Positions 53,880-64,000 of a stretch of 64,000 nucleotides of DNA are shown piece after piece. The notes under the pieces were generated by a model. It had not been told where the DNA came from. It did not search any database and saw only the letters and a list, made by a program, of their open reading frames with translations. The number at the start of each line of letters is the position of its first letter. The first letter of the stretch is position 1. The translations under genes and the position numbers were made by a program. Source of the DNA: Adiantum capillus-veneris. Lineage: Eukaryota; Streptophyta; Polypodiopsida; Polypodiales; Pteridaceae. Where the stretch lies: the NCBI GenBank assembly GCA_014529385.2, contig CM043947.1:101460811-101524810 (forward strand). The letters run 5' to 3'.

Positions 53880-54970
53880 GTGGCTATGGTTCAGATTGAA
53901 GGGTTGGAAGAATCAGACCCGGTAGTTTCACTAATTACACGTTCTGGAAAAAATGTGGTTCCAACAGCCGATGTTAAACTTCCGGATTGGGCGACTCAAG
54001 AAGATGTACGAAAAAAGACTGTGACGTGGATGCCACAGTCAGTACCACCATTGCAATCATCAAGACCATCGACCTCTTGTCTAGAAACAAAAGAGGGAAA
54101 ATTCAAAAACAAGGTTGATACTATGGAAGTGGATAATTGGGATTCAGTTTGGAAAGAGGTCTTAGATTCTCCATTACAAGTACCTTTGGGTTCATTACTG
54201 AAATTGGTTCCGAATTCTCATAATGCCTTGCTAAGTCAGAAATCCAAAGAAATGATGGAAGTTGACATTGCGGAGCTGAGGGTGAGGGGGACGAGTCAGT
54301 CCCGTTACCGACGACTAAGATCACGGATACTCGCATCCCGGAGCTTTCAGTCAGATATCATGGCACATACATTGACAAAGTATTGTTAGATGGAGGTGTG
54401 GGATTGAATATTATTACTCAAGTGGATTGTGAGCATTTTGAACTTAGTGATTGGGAACCTGCACCTTTTATAGTTTGCATGGCAGATCAGAGAAGAGTAC
54501 AGCTAGTAGGATTACTCCAAGGCATTGTCCTGGATGTAGCTGGCTTGTCTTTTGTTGTTTCCTTAGTCTTAAATATTGAGGATCACAATCAGGATTATCA
54601 TATTATTTTGGGAAGACCATGGTTACGTTAAGCCACGGTAAAGCATAATTGGGAGGCAAATATGCTTACAATTAAAAAGGGTCGCAGGAAAGTTCAGGTG
54701 ATGTTGGGAACATGCAGGCAACCAGTTTAGGCAGAATGGCCTGTGATAGTAGAGACGGTGAATATGGTGGAAGGATTAGAAGAGGATGAAGAGGAGCAAT
54801 TCCTGAAGGCTAACCCGGATTTAGTTTCTTTATATCTTGCAGACATTTCTATGATTTCGGAGGGGAAATCTTTAGGGGTTTCAAGAATTTCACTAGAGAC
54901 AGGGGATCAAGAAAAAAGCTTGCCTAGTCCCGAATCATTGGAGGAAATTATTAAGCAAGAACGTGCATTG
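53880..54970 (+). pseudogene. Gypsy protease region, frameshifted
   Basis: A linker frame (53880-54389) runs into the retropepsin region at about 54380, where LDGGVGLNII corresponds to the active-site Asp-x-Gly motif, and DYHIILGRPWLR (54594-54629) is the conserved second half. A frame change between the two frames breaks the polyprotein close to the active site. A short acidic linker (54743-54973) leads to RT. Confidence 0.75.
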
Positions 54971-55099
54971 TGAAGCACAGATGGGAAAATTTACAAGGGT
55001 CAAGGAAGATGAACTAGAGACGGTCTTTCTAGGGGATCAAGCGGAGTCTCAGCCCCCGTTCATATTAATAAGCAGCTAGGGGCAAGTTCTCGAGGAGAC

Positions 55100-55815
55100 T
55101 TGATTAATTTGTTGACAGAATTTAAGGATGTTTTCGCATGGGAGTATGCGGATATGAAAGGATTGGATCCAAAGTTTTATCAGCCTACAATTAATTTGAA
55201 ACCTGATGTGGTGCCAATGAGGCAGCATTCATATAGGATAAATCCGAATGTAGCAAATCAAGTTAAGATGGAAATTGATCGTCTATTACAGGTGGGTTTT
55301 ATTACCCCTATTGATAAGTCCGAATGGATTTCTCCCACTGTGGTGGTATCAAAGAGAAACAAGCAAATTCGCATTTGTGTGGATTATCGAAAGCTGAATG
55401 TAGCTACTGTTCCGGATCCTTTTCCTCTTCCATTTCTGGATTCTATTTTGGATGATGTGGCAAGGCACGAGATGTATTCTTTTCTGGATGGGTTCAGTGG
55501 ATATAACCAAACTCGAATGGTGTTGCGTGATCAGCCTAAAACAGCTTTTATTACAACATGGGGCATTTTTGCATGCACAGTAATATGGTTTGGATTAAGG
55601 AATGCGCCCTCAACTTTTCAAAGGGATATATTGCAGATTTTTGGTCCCTATTTGATAGATTTTATGCGAGTTTTTCTGGATGATCTCAGTGTTTTTGGAG
55701 CGCAATTAGAGCATTTGAAGCAATCGCGGTTATGTTTTATGAAATGTCGAGAGGTGAAATTCAGTTTAAATCCTCTAAAATGTGCATTTGTAGTTCGCAG
55801 TGGGAGGTTATTTGT
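55100..55815 (+). pseudogene. Gypsy reverse transcriptase
   Basis: Motifs in order are QVKMEIDRLLQVGFI, EWISPTVVVSKRN, IRICVDYRKLN, FSGYNQTRM, FGLRNAPSTFQR and the catalytic FLDD (55673-55684), where Phe replaces the usual Tyr, as is common in plant gypsy elements. After KCAFVVRSGRL the frame is lost near 55805-55820 and the conserved continuation (IIFEDAICVDPDKI) is in the next frame. RT would copy the element RNA into DNA. Confidence 0.85.
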
Positions 55816-57860
55816 GCAATATAATCTTTGAGGATGCCATTTGCGTGGATCCGGATAAGATAGCCACAATTATGGAAGCGCCTCTGCCAGTGAATTTGAA
55901 ACAGTGTCAAGTATTTATGGGCCAAGCTCGTTGGCATGGGAGACATTTGAGGTTTGTCGTGCATTTGGCAATCCCTATTAATCAGGCAGCGCATGCCAAG
56001 GTTTTTGAATGGACGCAGGAATGTGATCTGGCTTTTAGAAGATTAAAAATTCAACTTTTCAAAGCTCCGATCATGATCCCTCCAAATTGGGATCAGGATT
56101 TTCATATATTTGCGGATGCTTCTGACCAGACCATTGGCAGTGTGCTGATGCAGGAACAAATTCAAGGGTGGTTTCAGCCTGTCTATTACGCCAGCAAAAG
56201 ATTATCATCAATAGAAAATAATTATTCAGTGACAGAAAGAGAATGTTTAGGGATGATTTATTCAGTGGAAAAGTTCTGTCATTATCTGTTGGGCCGGCGG
56301 TTTTTCTTTCATGTGGATCATCCGGCTCTTCTATACCTGGTGTGCCAACAAAATTTGATAGGAAGATTGGCTAGATGGGTGCATTTGTTGCAAGAATTTG
56401 ATTTTGAGGTAATACATCGTCCAGGAGCACAGCATGTGGTGGCTGACTACCTTTTCGGGCTAGATTCCGTTGAGCCGTCGACAGGGGTGGCTGATGAATT
56501 TCCAGATGCGTCTCTCTTTTTAACAGGAGCTATGCTGGATGATCTTATAGTTACACGATGACCTAGGATGATCCCAAGCATTCCATGGACTTGGTATGAA
56601 GAGATGTTTCATTTTCTAGACAGTGGAGAAATGCCTTCATTTTTGTCCAGTCATCAACGGCGACGGATGGCTATTAGAAGCAAGAATTTTGAGATTGTCA
56701 TGGGAAAGTTGTATTATCGCACGATCGCGGAGGTCTTGCTCAGATGTGTTCTACCACAAGAATAAGGATGTGTTCTGGAGGAAGTCCGTACCAACATTGC
56801 AGGGGGCCACTTTGCAGCATTGATCACGGTAGGGAAAGTTCTACAATCAGGATTATGGTGGCCTACATTATTTCAAGATGCGAGAATCTTTGTACACAAG
56901 TGTGATGTGTGTCAGCGGTTGGGACAACCTACTAAAATGTCCAGATTGCCTTTTCAGCCAGTATTACCTTTGGAGCATTTTCAAAAGTGGGGATTGGATT
57001 TTATTGGGCCTTTTAAGCCCGTAGCAGCTAACACTGTTAATAAGCATATCTTGACGGCGACGGATTATGCGACTAAATGGGTGGAAGCATGGCCTTTGAA
57101 AGATAATGCGGTTTCTGTTGTTGGGTGCTTATATAAGGATGTTTTTTCCAAATATGGATGTCCTATTGAGCTGGTTAGTGATCGGGGTAGCCATTTCTTG
57201 AATAAGGTGATGGAGAGAATGCTACGATTTTACTTTGTATTGCATGGGAAATCATCTCCATATTACCCTCAGGAGAATGGGCAGGCGGAATCAACTAATA
57301 GGCAATTGGTCCGTATCCTAACAAAGCTAGTAAATATGCATAGAACGGATTGGGATGTGAAACTTCCTTCCACATTATGGGCTTATCGTACCGCATATAA
57401 AGTGGCAACAGGATTGACTCCTTTCAAGTTGGCATTTGGTATGGAGGCAATTACCCCAGTGGAGCATGTGGTTCTGAGTTTGCAAATGCTTATTGTGGAT
57501 AGGCTTCTTCCGAAAGATTCCATTGTTTATTGTTTGGATGTTTTGCAAGAATTAGATGAAGAGCGGTTGCGCAGTTTTGCGGTGTTGCAAGATCTGCAGT
57601 CCAGGTGGAAGAAATGGCTGGATCACCCTAAAGCACGGTAATTTTTACCGGGTCAGTTGGTCCTTTTATTTAATTCCCACCTTGGGAAGATGCCAGGGAA
57701 GCTAAAATCATGGTGGTCTGGACCTTTCTGGATTTTTAAAGCATGCGGGCCCACTTATTTTTACTTGGCTGACTTGCGGGGGGAGGTGATTTTTGTGCTG
57801 GTGAATGAATTTCGACTACGTCATTATTTTTCACCTACCTCGATTCAGTGCCCCTTTGTT
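55816..57860 (+). pseudogene. Gypsy RNase H and integrase, stops in frame
   Basis: A single frame holds the RT thumb/connection (MEAPLPVNLKQCQVFMGQ), RNase H (FHIFADASDQTIGSVL, SVTERECLGMIYSVEKF, FHVDHPALLYL) and integrase. The integrase has the finger region GGHF...HKCDVCQ, core motifs WGLDFIGPF, VSDRGSHF and YYPQENGQAESTNR, and the C-terminal FLPGQLVLLFNSHLGKM...WWSGPFWI. Three stops interrupt it: TGA 56559-56561, TAA 56763-56765 and TAA 57639-57641. All catalytic Asp/Glu positions are still present. No chromodomain follows. Confidence 0.85.
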
Positions 57861-58089
57861 GTGGTACAAGAGTCGGAAGCTGCACTAATCATGATTGGGA
57901 ATTCTTTTGTATGCAATCTTGAAAAGCGGGAAAAGGGAGATGATGATTTCGACACCGTGGCACGCCCTATTTTGAGAACTCTTTGTGAATGGTTTAGTGC
58001 ATGCAGTAGATACCTTATACTCTCCTCCCATTTTTTGCATCGCGTTCGCAAGGCTGCACTATATCATTCTTCTGTGTATTTTCGCCACC

Positions 58090-59990
58090 ATGACAGCCTC
58101 CTTGTTACAGTGCGTTCCATTTACTCTGGTGCAGCAGCTCGCTCTACGCAGGGTGGATGCTTGGTTACAAGATTTGCACCTACGTGTCTTTGCCAACTTG
58201 GATTGGCAAGGTATCCCTGTTCACCCACAGGCCACAACATTCATTGAGCAGTTAGCTACTGGTGATGTGGTGCAGATCAACAACCAGCACATTCAATTGA
58301 CAGCTGAAAGGATTTCAAGATGTTGTTGCTTGCCAAGTGATGGTGTTGTGCGAGCATCACACTTTATTCCTATTGCAGAGGCAAAACTAGAGTTTGGCTT
58401 GAAAGTAAAGGGTGAATATAAGTTATGAGGGCTCACTGATGCAACGATAAGGGATGCATATCGCTGGTTCCTGGAGGCAATTTGGTTGCAAGCCAAAACT
58501 TATACAATTTTGGCCAAAGCGCGCAATGTATTGCATTCAGCCAACTTTGGGCCGGTGGATTGGGCAGCGATCGTCAGGGAACGATTGCTAGCAGAATGCC
58601 AAAGAGTGGTGGGACAGATGGGGCATAGCACCCCAACAAATACCAAGGTCGGGAAGCTACTTACTTTAGTGTTTCCTTTGAGGGAAGCTTTTCCTCTCAC
58701 CCTTCGCCCTCTGTGCCACCTTGAAGATGATCGATTTCTAGTACGTGGTACTTAGAAGTTGGCTCAAACCCAGAGTCAGGAAGTGCCTGTTGTGAGGGTG
58801 TCTCAAACACCTGCTTGCATAGTGGATATGCTGGGTACGTCGACTGCAGTGGTAGCCTCTAGTGCACAGGAGATGGCCACTGTAGGAACATCAAGCCGAA
58901 AGCGAGGACGGGAGGAAATCCTATTTTCCACAACACCTCCAGCTGCAACATCAACTTTCATCATTGACAGGCTTTCGGAGGATTCCGCCATTGCGCGTTG
59001 GAGACGCAGCATGCAAGAGCAGACGGCAACCTCCACTCCGGTTGGGACTGGCTCTGTGGGTGCGGATACTTCCTCGCAACCAGAAAATTCCGGTGTTATT
59101 ATCAAAGCTGCTACGATGGAGGAGACTCTCCGAACAATTCTGCCCGGAGAGACAACTGCCGCAAAACCCTCTAATCAGCTACAGGCGTGCGGAACATTTT
59201 TGCAGCGCATTGCAGAGTCATTGCATTCGGCTTGGCCAGCTCCAGCGGACTGAGGCACGAGGCACCAAGCTCGAAACGTAGGTAACATCTTTGCAGGCTA
59301 GCATCGCGAAGTTGACAAGTCGAAATGCAGAATTGGATACTACAGCTCAGCAGCAAGCTGAGGAAATCCAGGCACTAAGGGGGGCTAACTCTACGTTTTT
59401 CGCTTCTATTCAAGATGAATTTCTTCAATTACAAACGCAAAATAGCTAGGCCACTTATTTAGCATCTCATCCTGGTGATGTGATGATTAACATGAATGAT
59501 CTTCATGCCTTAGTAGTGGAGATGCAGCAGGACCTGCACAGTTTTTTGGAAACTCAAATGCAGAGTTGGAGATCAAGGCTGTCTGCCGAGGTGATAACTT
59601 AGTGACCAACTCAACAGGTTGTAGTGAGGCAGCCTGAGCTGCCGAATAATGACAGAGGTAAGAACATTGTGCAAGAAGGTTTTGATATTTCTGATTGGGC
59701 GAAAGCTACAAAAGAATGTGCTGAGGCCCAGGCTCATGTCTCTTGTTTGCAGCGAGTGATTCATCACCTTCTTAAGGAGCAGTGTCGAGTCTGTTTTTGG
59801 GTGGAGTCATTGGCTCATTCGTTTTCACTCAGTCTTCCTCCATGCCCACCTTTTTAGCTTGCACTAAATAGATATTTGTCTCGGCATTATCCTCTTTAGA
59901 CACCTCTTGCTCCTTTGCCACAGGCACCTCAGTCTGTTTCTTTGCCAACACAACTCATTCCAAGGGATCCTTGGTCGGATCAACCTGAGA
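58090..59990 (+). pseudogene. Extra ORF downstream of gypsy pol, coiled-coil C-terminus
   Basis: An ATG in a strong context (CGCCACCATGA) at 58090 opens a frame to 59253, interrupted by TGA 58426-58428 and TAG 58753-58755. Another frame takes over near 59230-59245 and continues, with further stops, to about 59990. The first ~200 codons (WLQDLHLRVFANLDWQG, INNQHIQLTAERISR, DWAAIVRERLLAECQRVVGQM) resemble in style the plant transposon domain of Athila-type extra ORFs; this is from memory and unverified. The middle is Ser/Thr-rich with a basic SSRKRGREE patch, a possible nuclear signal. The later frame has heptad-rich sequence (LQASIAKLTSRNAELD, QQQAEEIQALRG) typical of a coiled coil. The function is unknown. 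Confidence 0.6.
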
Positions 59991-60154
59991 TATAGACCCA
60001 CAGCTGTTGGCAGAGGTGCATCACGCTCATCGCCAAGATTTTCAAGGATTTGGCTACATTGACCTCACCAGAACAGGTGGACGAACAACAACCAGAACCT
60101 TCAACATGGAGGGGCTAGAGATGTGGGTTCGCGCAATCCACTGTGCGTGCCAGG

Positions 60155-60543
60155 TGTTACGGCATAAGCCGCACATTGCGGTCCTGCGGTCTTGCGAATG
60201 TCTAGACATTGTGGACTAGGAGTCATGCAGCTTTGGGACAGTTCTTCATGGGATATCATGAGATAGGACGGGGTTTTTCACCGTTCCCGAACTGTGCTAG
60301 AGCAGCAGTTGTATATGGAGGGCATACCAGCCTTTGGGAATATCTCTATTTTTCATGTCATCAATATATTTCCCTCTTGTACTTAGTGTTCAATTGCATA
60401 TCAATGAAGAAGACGGTGTTCTGTTTTTGTGACTTGTCTTCTATTCTTCCTTCATGTGTTTTGATGTTCATATAATGTAAGGCAGTGTGAGGGTATTCAT
60501 TCCTGTAATGCTTATTGCTCCTCTGCGGGCGATATACATTACA
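60155..60543 (+). repeat. 3' LTR of the gypsy element
   Basis: 389 bp, about 48 bp longer than the 5' LTR mainly because of an extra block after GACTAGGAG (about 60221-60265). No clean polypurine tract abuts it; the nearest purine-rich segment is GGAGGGGCTAGAGATGTGGG at about 60108-60127. Confidence 0.9.
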
Positions 60544-60549
60544 CCCCCC

Positions 60550-61827
60550 ATTCCAAAACTTGATCTGCTCTTTTTCACTTCCTCATTAGCTCCCCTGAGA
60601 GTCCTCCCCCTCCTCTTTAAGGTGACAACATGTTTTGCATCCTGTATTGTATTCCTCTCAATCACATCAATTTTGTGTCACAATAGAAAGTACATAGAGA
60701 ATTGAATCAACATAGCAACTATAGTACATACATAAACTAAAAATATTACATGCATTGGAGGTAGGAAGGAGAGAGACAATGGAGAGAGAGAGAGAGAGAG
60801 AAGAGTAGAAGAGCACGGCTTTTAATATTATGGCGAGAGAGATATACACGACGAGGGAGATTAAAATAAAAACAACAATCCATTCCCATTACTATAAGTA
60901 GTCTCTTTAAGCATAACTTGCAATTCATCATCTAAACAAAAAGTTTTTTGAAAGCCAATAAATCTTAACCGACAAAAAACTTGTGACTTCAAAATGACAA
61001 TCTGTGAGATGTTGCATTTGGCGCCCGCAAAATCCATGGGCCCATGCAACAAATACTCCTACCAAAACGATGACACCTCTCGTGCAAGGTAAACAATACA
61101 ATCCTCCAATTCTCATGCCTACCCCTAGAAGAATATACTGCATTGGCATGCAAGTGATCGCCAAGCTCACGAGCTCGTATGCGACCTACATTACGGTTCG
61201 ATGCCACATGGATGTGGAAGTATCCTTGGGGTCCTCCAAAAAACTCATGCATTTCCATTAAAATGTTATCACATTAATAGTCATTCCTGCGAGCCAATTG
61301 GTTAAGAAAAATATGTTCAATAACAAAACAAAACATAAAAAGAAATTGTGCTTCATTGATATTCCTTACTTAACAACTTCAAAGCTTTCAATAATGTGTA
61401 CTACATCATGCACACTGGGTGGGCCTCTCCAACCAGGTGGATCTACATGAGAAATTTGTTCGTTCGAACATCAAGTTGAAAATTTTAAAAATTATATAAT
61501 TAGATCTAATTACCATAGATGTGACATGGTGGATGATGAAGCATCCAGCTAAACATAGACAGTGTCCAATGCCTTCTAAGACGGGCATCTATAAATAGAA
61601 CATTCCACCCCATCCAAGAAACACCAACATCAACTTTGCATGAAAATGGAAGTGCATAGAGACTTAAATCAACATAACAACTATAGTATGTGACCCATGT
61701 GTGGTGCAAACCAAAAGAGTACACTATTAATAGCACTTAAAATTTTAAATCTATAGCAAAACATTAACTCTCAATCACTCGTAGACGTGCATAAAGAGCC
61801 GCATGAATCTACTCATTTATGTATATA
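60550..61827. other. AT-rich stretch without supported gene
   Basis: A direct repeat of about 45 bp (CATAGAGAATTGAATCAACATAGCAACTATAGTA and CATAGAGACTTAAATCAACATAACAACTATAGTA) lies at about 60699-60733 and 61656-61690. A (GA)n run is at 60780-60801. AGTATGTGACCCATGTGTGGTG (61685-61706) is a weak match to the Helitron-like ends. Frames between 60928 and 61261 on both strands overlap and have no motif. Confidence 0.5.
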
Positions 61828-61860
61828 CTAGTACGTAACCCGCGCGTTGCTGCAGCAAGA
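61828..61860 (-). mobile_element. Helitron-like 3' end (putative), third copy
   Basis: CTAGTACGTAACCCGCGCGTTGCTGCAGCAAG in minus orientation matches the ends at 49853 and 50819, mainly in the ACCCGCGCGTTGCTGC core. The sequence on the right shows no further similarity that I can see. Confidence 0.35.
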
Positions 61861-62208
61861 AAATGCATGTCTTCTATTCCTACAGCTACAAAGGTAGAAA
61901 ATGATATAGATTTTATCATTCTACATGTATACACTCTCTTGCATTTTAAACAATTCACAACATCTCTCTATGGATTCTCAAATAAAAATATACATGCAAG
62001 AGGCAACAAATATTCCTTTAATACCAAGCTTGGCAGGTTCTCACATGGGTACATAGGATTTCTAGCCCTTATTCAATGGATCTAGGTGTTTTATAGCTAT
62101 TGAAGAGAACACAAACCACACACTCAAAAATTAATATTTATATTCTCCTCCTCCTCCTCCCTTATCTATGTTTGATTGGATAGTTCTCTAGGTTGCTTGT
62201 AGTTGTTT

Positions 62209-62210
<2 letters not shown>
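61861..62210. other. AT-rich stretch, nothing recognised
   Basis: The frame at 61819-62085 has no motif and starts inside the Helitron-like end. It may be part of the body of that element. Confidence 0.35.

Positions 62211-62212
<2 letters not shown>

Positions 62213-62270
<58 letters not shown>
62213..62270. repeat. (CT)n microsatellite, about 58 bp
   Basis: A nearly pure CT run followed by CCTCCCCCC. Confidence 0.95.
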
Positions 62271-62273
<3 letters not shown>

Positions 62274-62481
62274 CCCCCAAGTGCCCAAAAAAAACTTTAA
62301 ATACTAAATTTCTTCATATTTGAAGGTTTTATTACCTTCTAATTTAAAATTTAGAGGTAAAATTTCAAAAATTTTAGGTGAAATTACACTTTTTTCTTGA
62401 GCTTTGCTCCCAATTCACAAAGTCTCCAGCTTTTATGGTGTTTGTCATACAATAGAAGTCGCTTCTTGTTAAGCATCATGC

Positions 62482-62484
<3 letters not shown>

Positions 62485-62524
<40 letters not shown>
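62485..62524. repeat. (GA)n microsatellite, about 40 bp
   Basis: A pure GA run 215 bp after the CT run and opposite in strand sense. Confidence 0.95.
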
Positions 62525-62527
<3 letters not shown>

Positions 62528-62529
62528 CT

Positions 62530-63115
62530 AATTGTTTCAAATAGAAAAGAGCTACAAAGGGCCTTCTAGCTCCATGATGAAGGAGAATTTAACCTTAAAT
62601 AGCTTCTCAAAGGAGCTGTTGCACACCTTTGGTCAGCATGGAAGACGATCATGCCATGGACATGAAGAAGATGTGTAGTGTCATTGCCACCCAATGAGCC
62701 CATCTTGTGAGGAGTACCATCACCACTTGGTTGCACTCACATCGAGCTAGTATGATAAAGATGAATAATTCCAAGCCTTTAGAAGAGGTGAAAAGAAGCA
62801 CAACTCATGTTTCCTCATTGGATGACTTATACATCAGACTTGACATTCTCGAGTCCATGGGATTGGCCCCTAACCTGATGTAGGAAGAGATGAAGAATGG
62901 TTTATGGACATTGAAGCATGTTGTTGGGCCGCTAGCCTTCATTGGATCATCTCCATACACATCCCACATTCATGCAAACCAACACTTCAAGAAAGCATTA
63001 ATGTGTTAGACATCATGCAAGATCTAGATGAGGGACAACCTTCCTCTTCACCATCATCATTAGATGTTGGATCAATGGCACCTTCAACAAATAATGCATA
63101 AAGATTTCATCTCTT
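62530..63115. other. Stretch without supported gene
   Basis: More balanced composition than its flanks. Weak coding-like segments (for instance LDDLYIRLDILESMGL on the plus strand near 62818-62865) suggest a decayed gag of a retroelement. The evidence is too thin for a call. Confidence 0.3.
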
Positions 63116-63124
63116 GTAACATTG

Positions 63125-63600
63125 ATATTATGTATCCCAGTGCTGGAAAAAAGGCTAGGTTTAGTGCAATCCCACTTAGAAATGTGTTTGAGTGTACACT
63201 TACTGTAATGATATATAGGTTTTCCAAGTTTTTTGAGAAAAATATTGTGTATTTGAGTGCTAAAAAAGAACCTAGGTTGAGTGTGAGCCCACCTGCAAAA
63301 TAAAACCTTCAAATATAGTAAATTTTCCTCTAAAATTTCTCATACGTAGGTTTTCCAAGTTTTTGGGAGAAAGTATTGTGTATCTTAGTGCTAAAAAAAC
63401 CTACATTCAATGTAATCTAACCTACAAATATAGTAAGCTTTCCTCTAAAATTTCTCATACGTAGGTTTTTCAAGTTTTTGTGAGAAAGTATTGTGTATCT
63501 CAGTGCTAGAAAAAACCTACATTCAATGTAATATAACCTACAAATTTTGAGATTTACCTCTAAATTCTAGATTTGAAGGTAAGAACTCCTAGAAAGTTTT
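63125..63600. repeat. ~115-130-bp tandem repeat, three full units and a partial one
   Basis: TAGGTTTT(C/T)CAAGTTTTT begins units at 63216, 63347 and 63462 (spacing 131 and 115). Each has AAAxTATTGTGTAT(T/C)T(G/T/C)AGTGCTAxAAAA, an ACCTA(C/G) block and CCTCTAAAATTTCTCATACGTAGG. A partial earlier unit starts near 63129 (TGTATCCCAGTGCTGG). No coding sequence. Confidence 0.85.
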
Positions 63601-63771
63601 GACAAATTTAGTGTAAAAACCATCAAATACAATTTGCCTCTAAAATTTCTCATAGGTAGTTTTCTAAATTTTTGACGTGCGTAGACAACGACGGGCAACT
63701 GTGATATCATGTTCTCTCTCTCTCATACACACACAAAGTACACACATAAAGTGTGAACATTGTAGCTAGTT

Positions 63772-63854
<83 letters not shown>
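63772..63854. repeat. Compound microsatellite (CT)n(CA)n
   Basis: About 24 CT units followed by about 17 CA units. On the other strand this is (GT)n(GA)n, the same compound type as 45805-45889. Confidence 0.95.
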
Positions 63855-63855
<1 letters not shown>

Positions 63856-64000
63856 CCTTGGGTACGCACACAGGCTCGCTCAGCTAGATTGGACTCTCTC
63901 TCACACACACCACCAATGCCCAGTCACATCGTAGGAAGATATTTGAGTCTCATGCGCACACATAGCCAGTGACCAATCACGTTTCTTCTTCTTCTTCTTC

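Larger units (their letters stand above)
51994..60543 (+). mobile_element. Ty3-gypsy LTR retrotransposon, full-length but inactivated
   Basis: An 8,550-bp element has LTRs 51994-52334 and 60155-60543, both beginning TGTTACGGCATAAGCC and ending ACATTACA. CCCCC lies on both flanks (51989-51993 and 60544-60548), consistent with a 5-bp target duplication but weak because it is a homopolymer. Gag, protease, RT, RNase H and integrase follow in gypsy order, and an extra ORF lies after integrase. The extra ORF and the lack of a chromodomain point to the Athila/Tat side of the gypsy tree. Frameshifts in gag and between RT and RNase H, plus several stops, mean it cannot make its own proteins. Confidence 0.9.

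Noticed and set aside
1-64000. tRNA, rRNA, riboswitch or operon-type gene clusters
   Set aside because: Reading both strands by eye I found no cloverleaf-like or rRNA-like sequence. The gene structures are eukaryotic transposon genes. A dedicated RNA-gene scan was not possible here.

Overview
This is nuclear DNA of a land plant with a large, repeat-rich genome. The evidence is the assortment of plant transposon families (Ty1-copia, Ty3-gypsy, CACTA, LINE), spliced plant-type transposase genes, degenerate (T)TTAGGG telomere-like repeats and very many long GA/CT, GT/CA and poly-G microsatellites. The repeat content would fit a fern or another non-flowering lineage, but that is only a guess. I found no convincing host gene, no RNA gene and no bacterial-type system. 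Nearly everything I can name is a transposable element, a remnant of one, or satellite-like DNA.

Layout. 1-643: 3' internal tail of an LTR element, ending in a polypurine tract. 644-10486: a head-to-tail array of about 0.91-kb LTR-like units, split by an intact, very young copia element (3140-8812, 5-bp target duplication GTCCG). 10487-11985: truncated CACTA remnant. 11874-13582: an imperfect ~0.5-kb direct repeat around an unidentified 0.5-kb segment. 13583-20614: a complete CACTA transposon with matching termini and ATT target duplication. It holds an intact three-exon accessory gene and a tnp2 transposase gene broken by one stop and one frameshift. 20615-21883: GT microsatellites and a ~180-bp satellite. 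21884-27491: a second, decayed copy of the same copia family inserted in that satellite (target duplication GGTCT). 27492-31290: satellite and telomere-like DNA, first CCTAA-rich and then TTAGGG/GA-rich.

31290-51990 is old, degraded sequence. It contains gypsy pol fragments (33.6-35.7 and 39.2-39.6 kb), an antisense copia gag fragment, a repeated ATGGAT...ATCCAT palindrome, several small tandem duplications and a LINE 3' fragment on the minus strand. 51994-60543 is a nearly complete but inactivated Ty3-gypsy element with two LTRs, gag, protease, RT, RNase H, integrase and an additional ORF downstream of pol that carries a coiled coil. 60550-64000 is AT-rich DNA with Helitron-like ends, long CT/GA/CA microsatellites and a ~120-bp tandem repeat.

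How the parts relate: copia copy 1 is the only element that looks self-sufficient. The CACTA element keeps its ends and its accessory gene but would need transposase from elsewhere. The gypsy element and copia copy 2 are dead at the protein level. One satellite monomer found inside the CACTA element also forms the tandem array just outside it, which links the mobile and satellite fractions of this locus.
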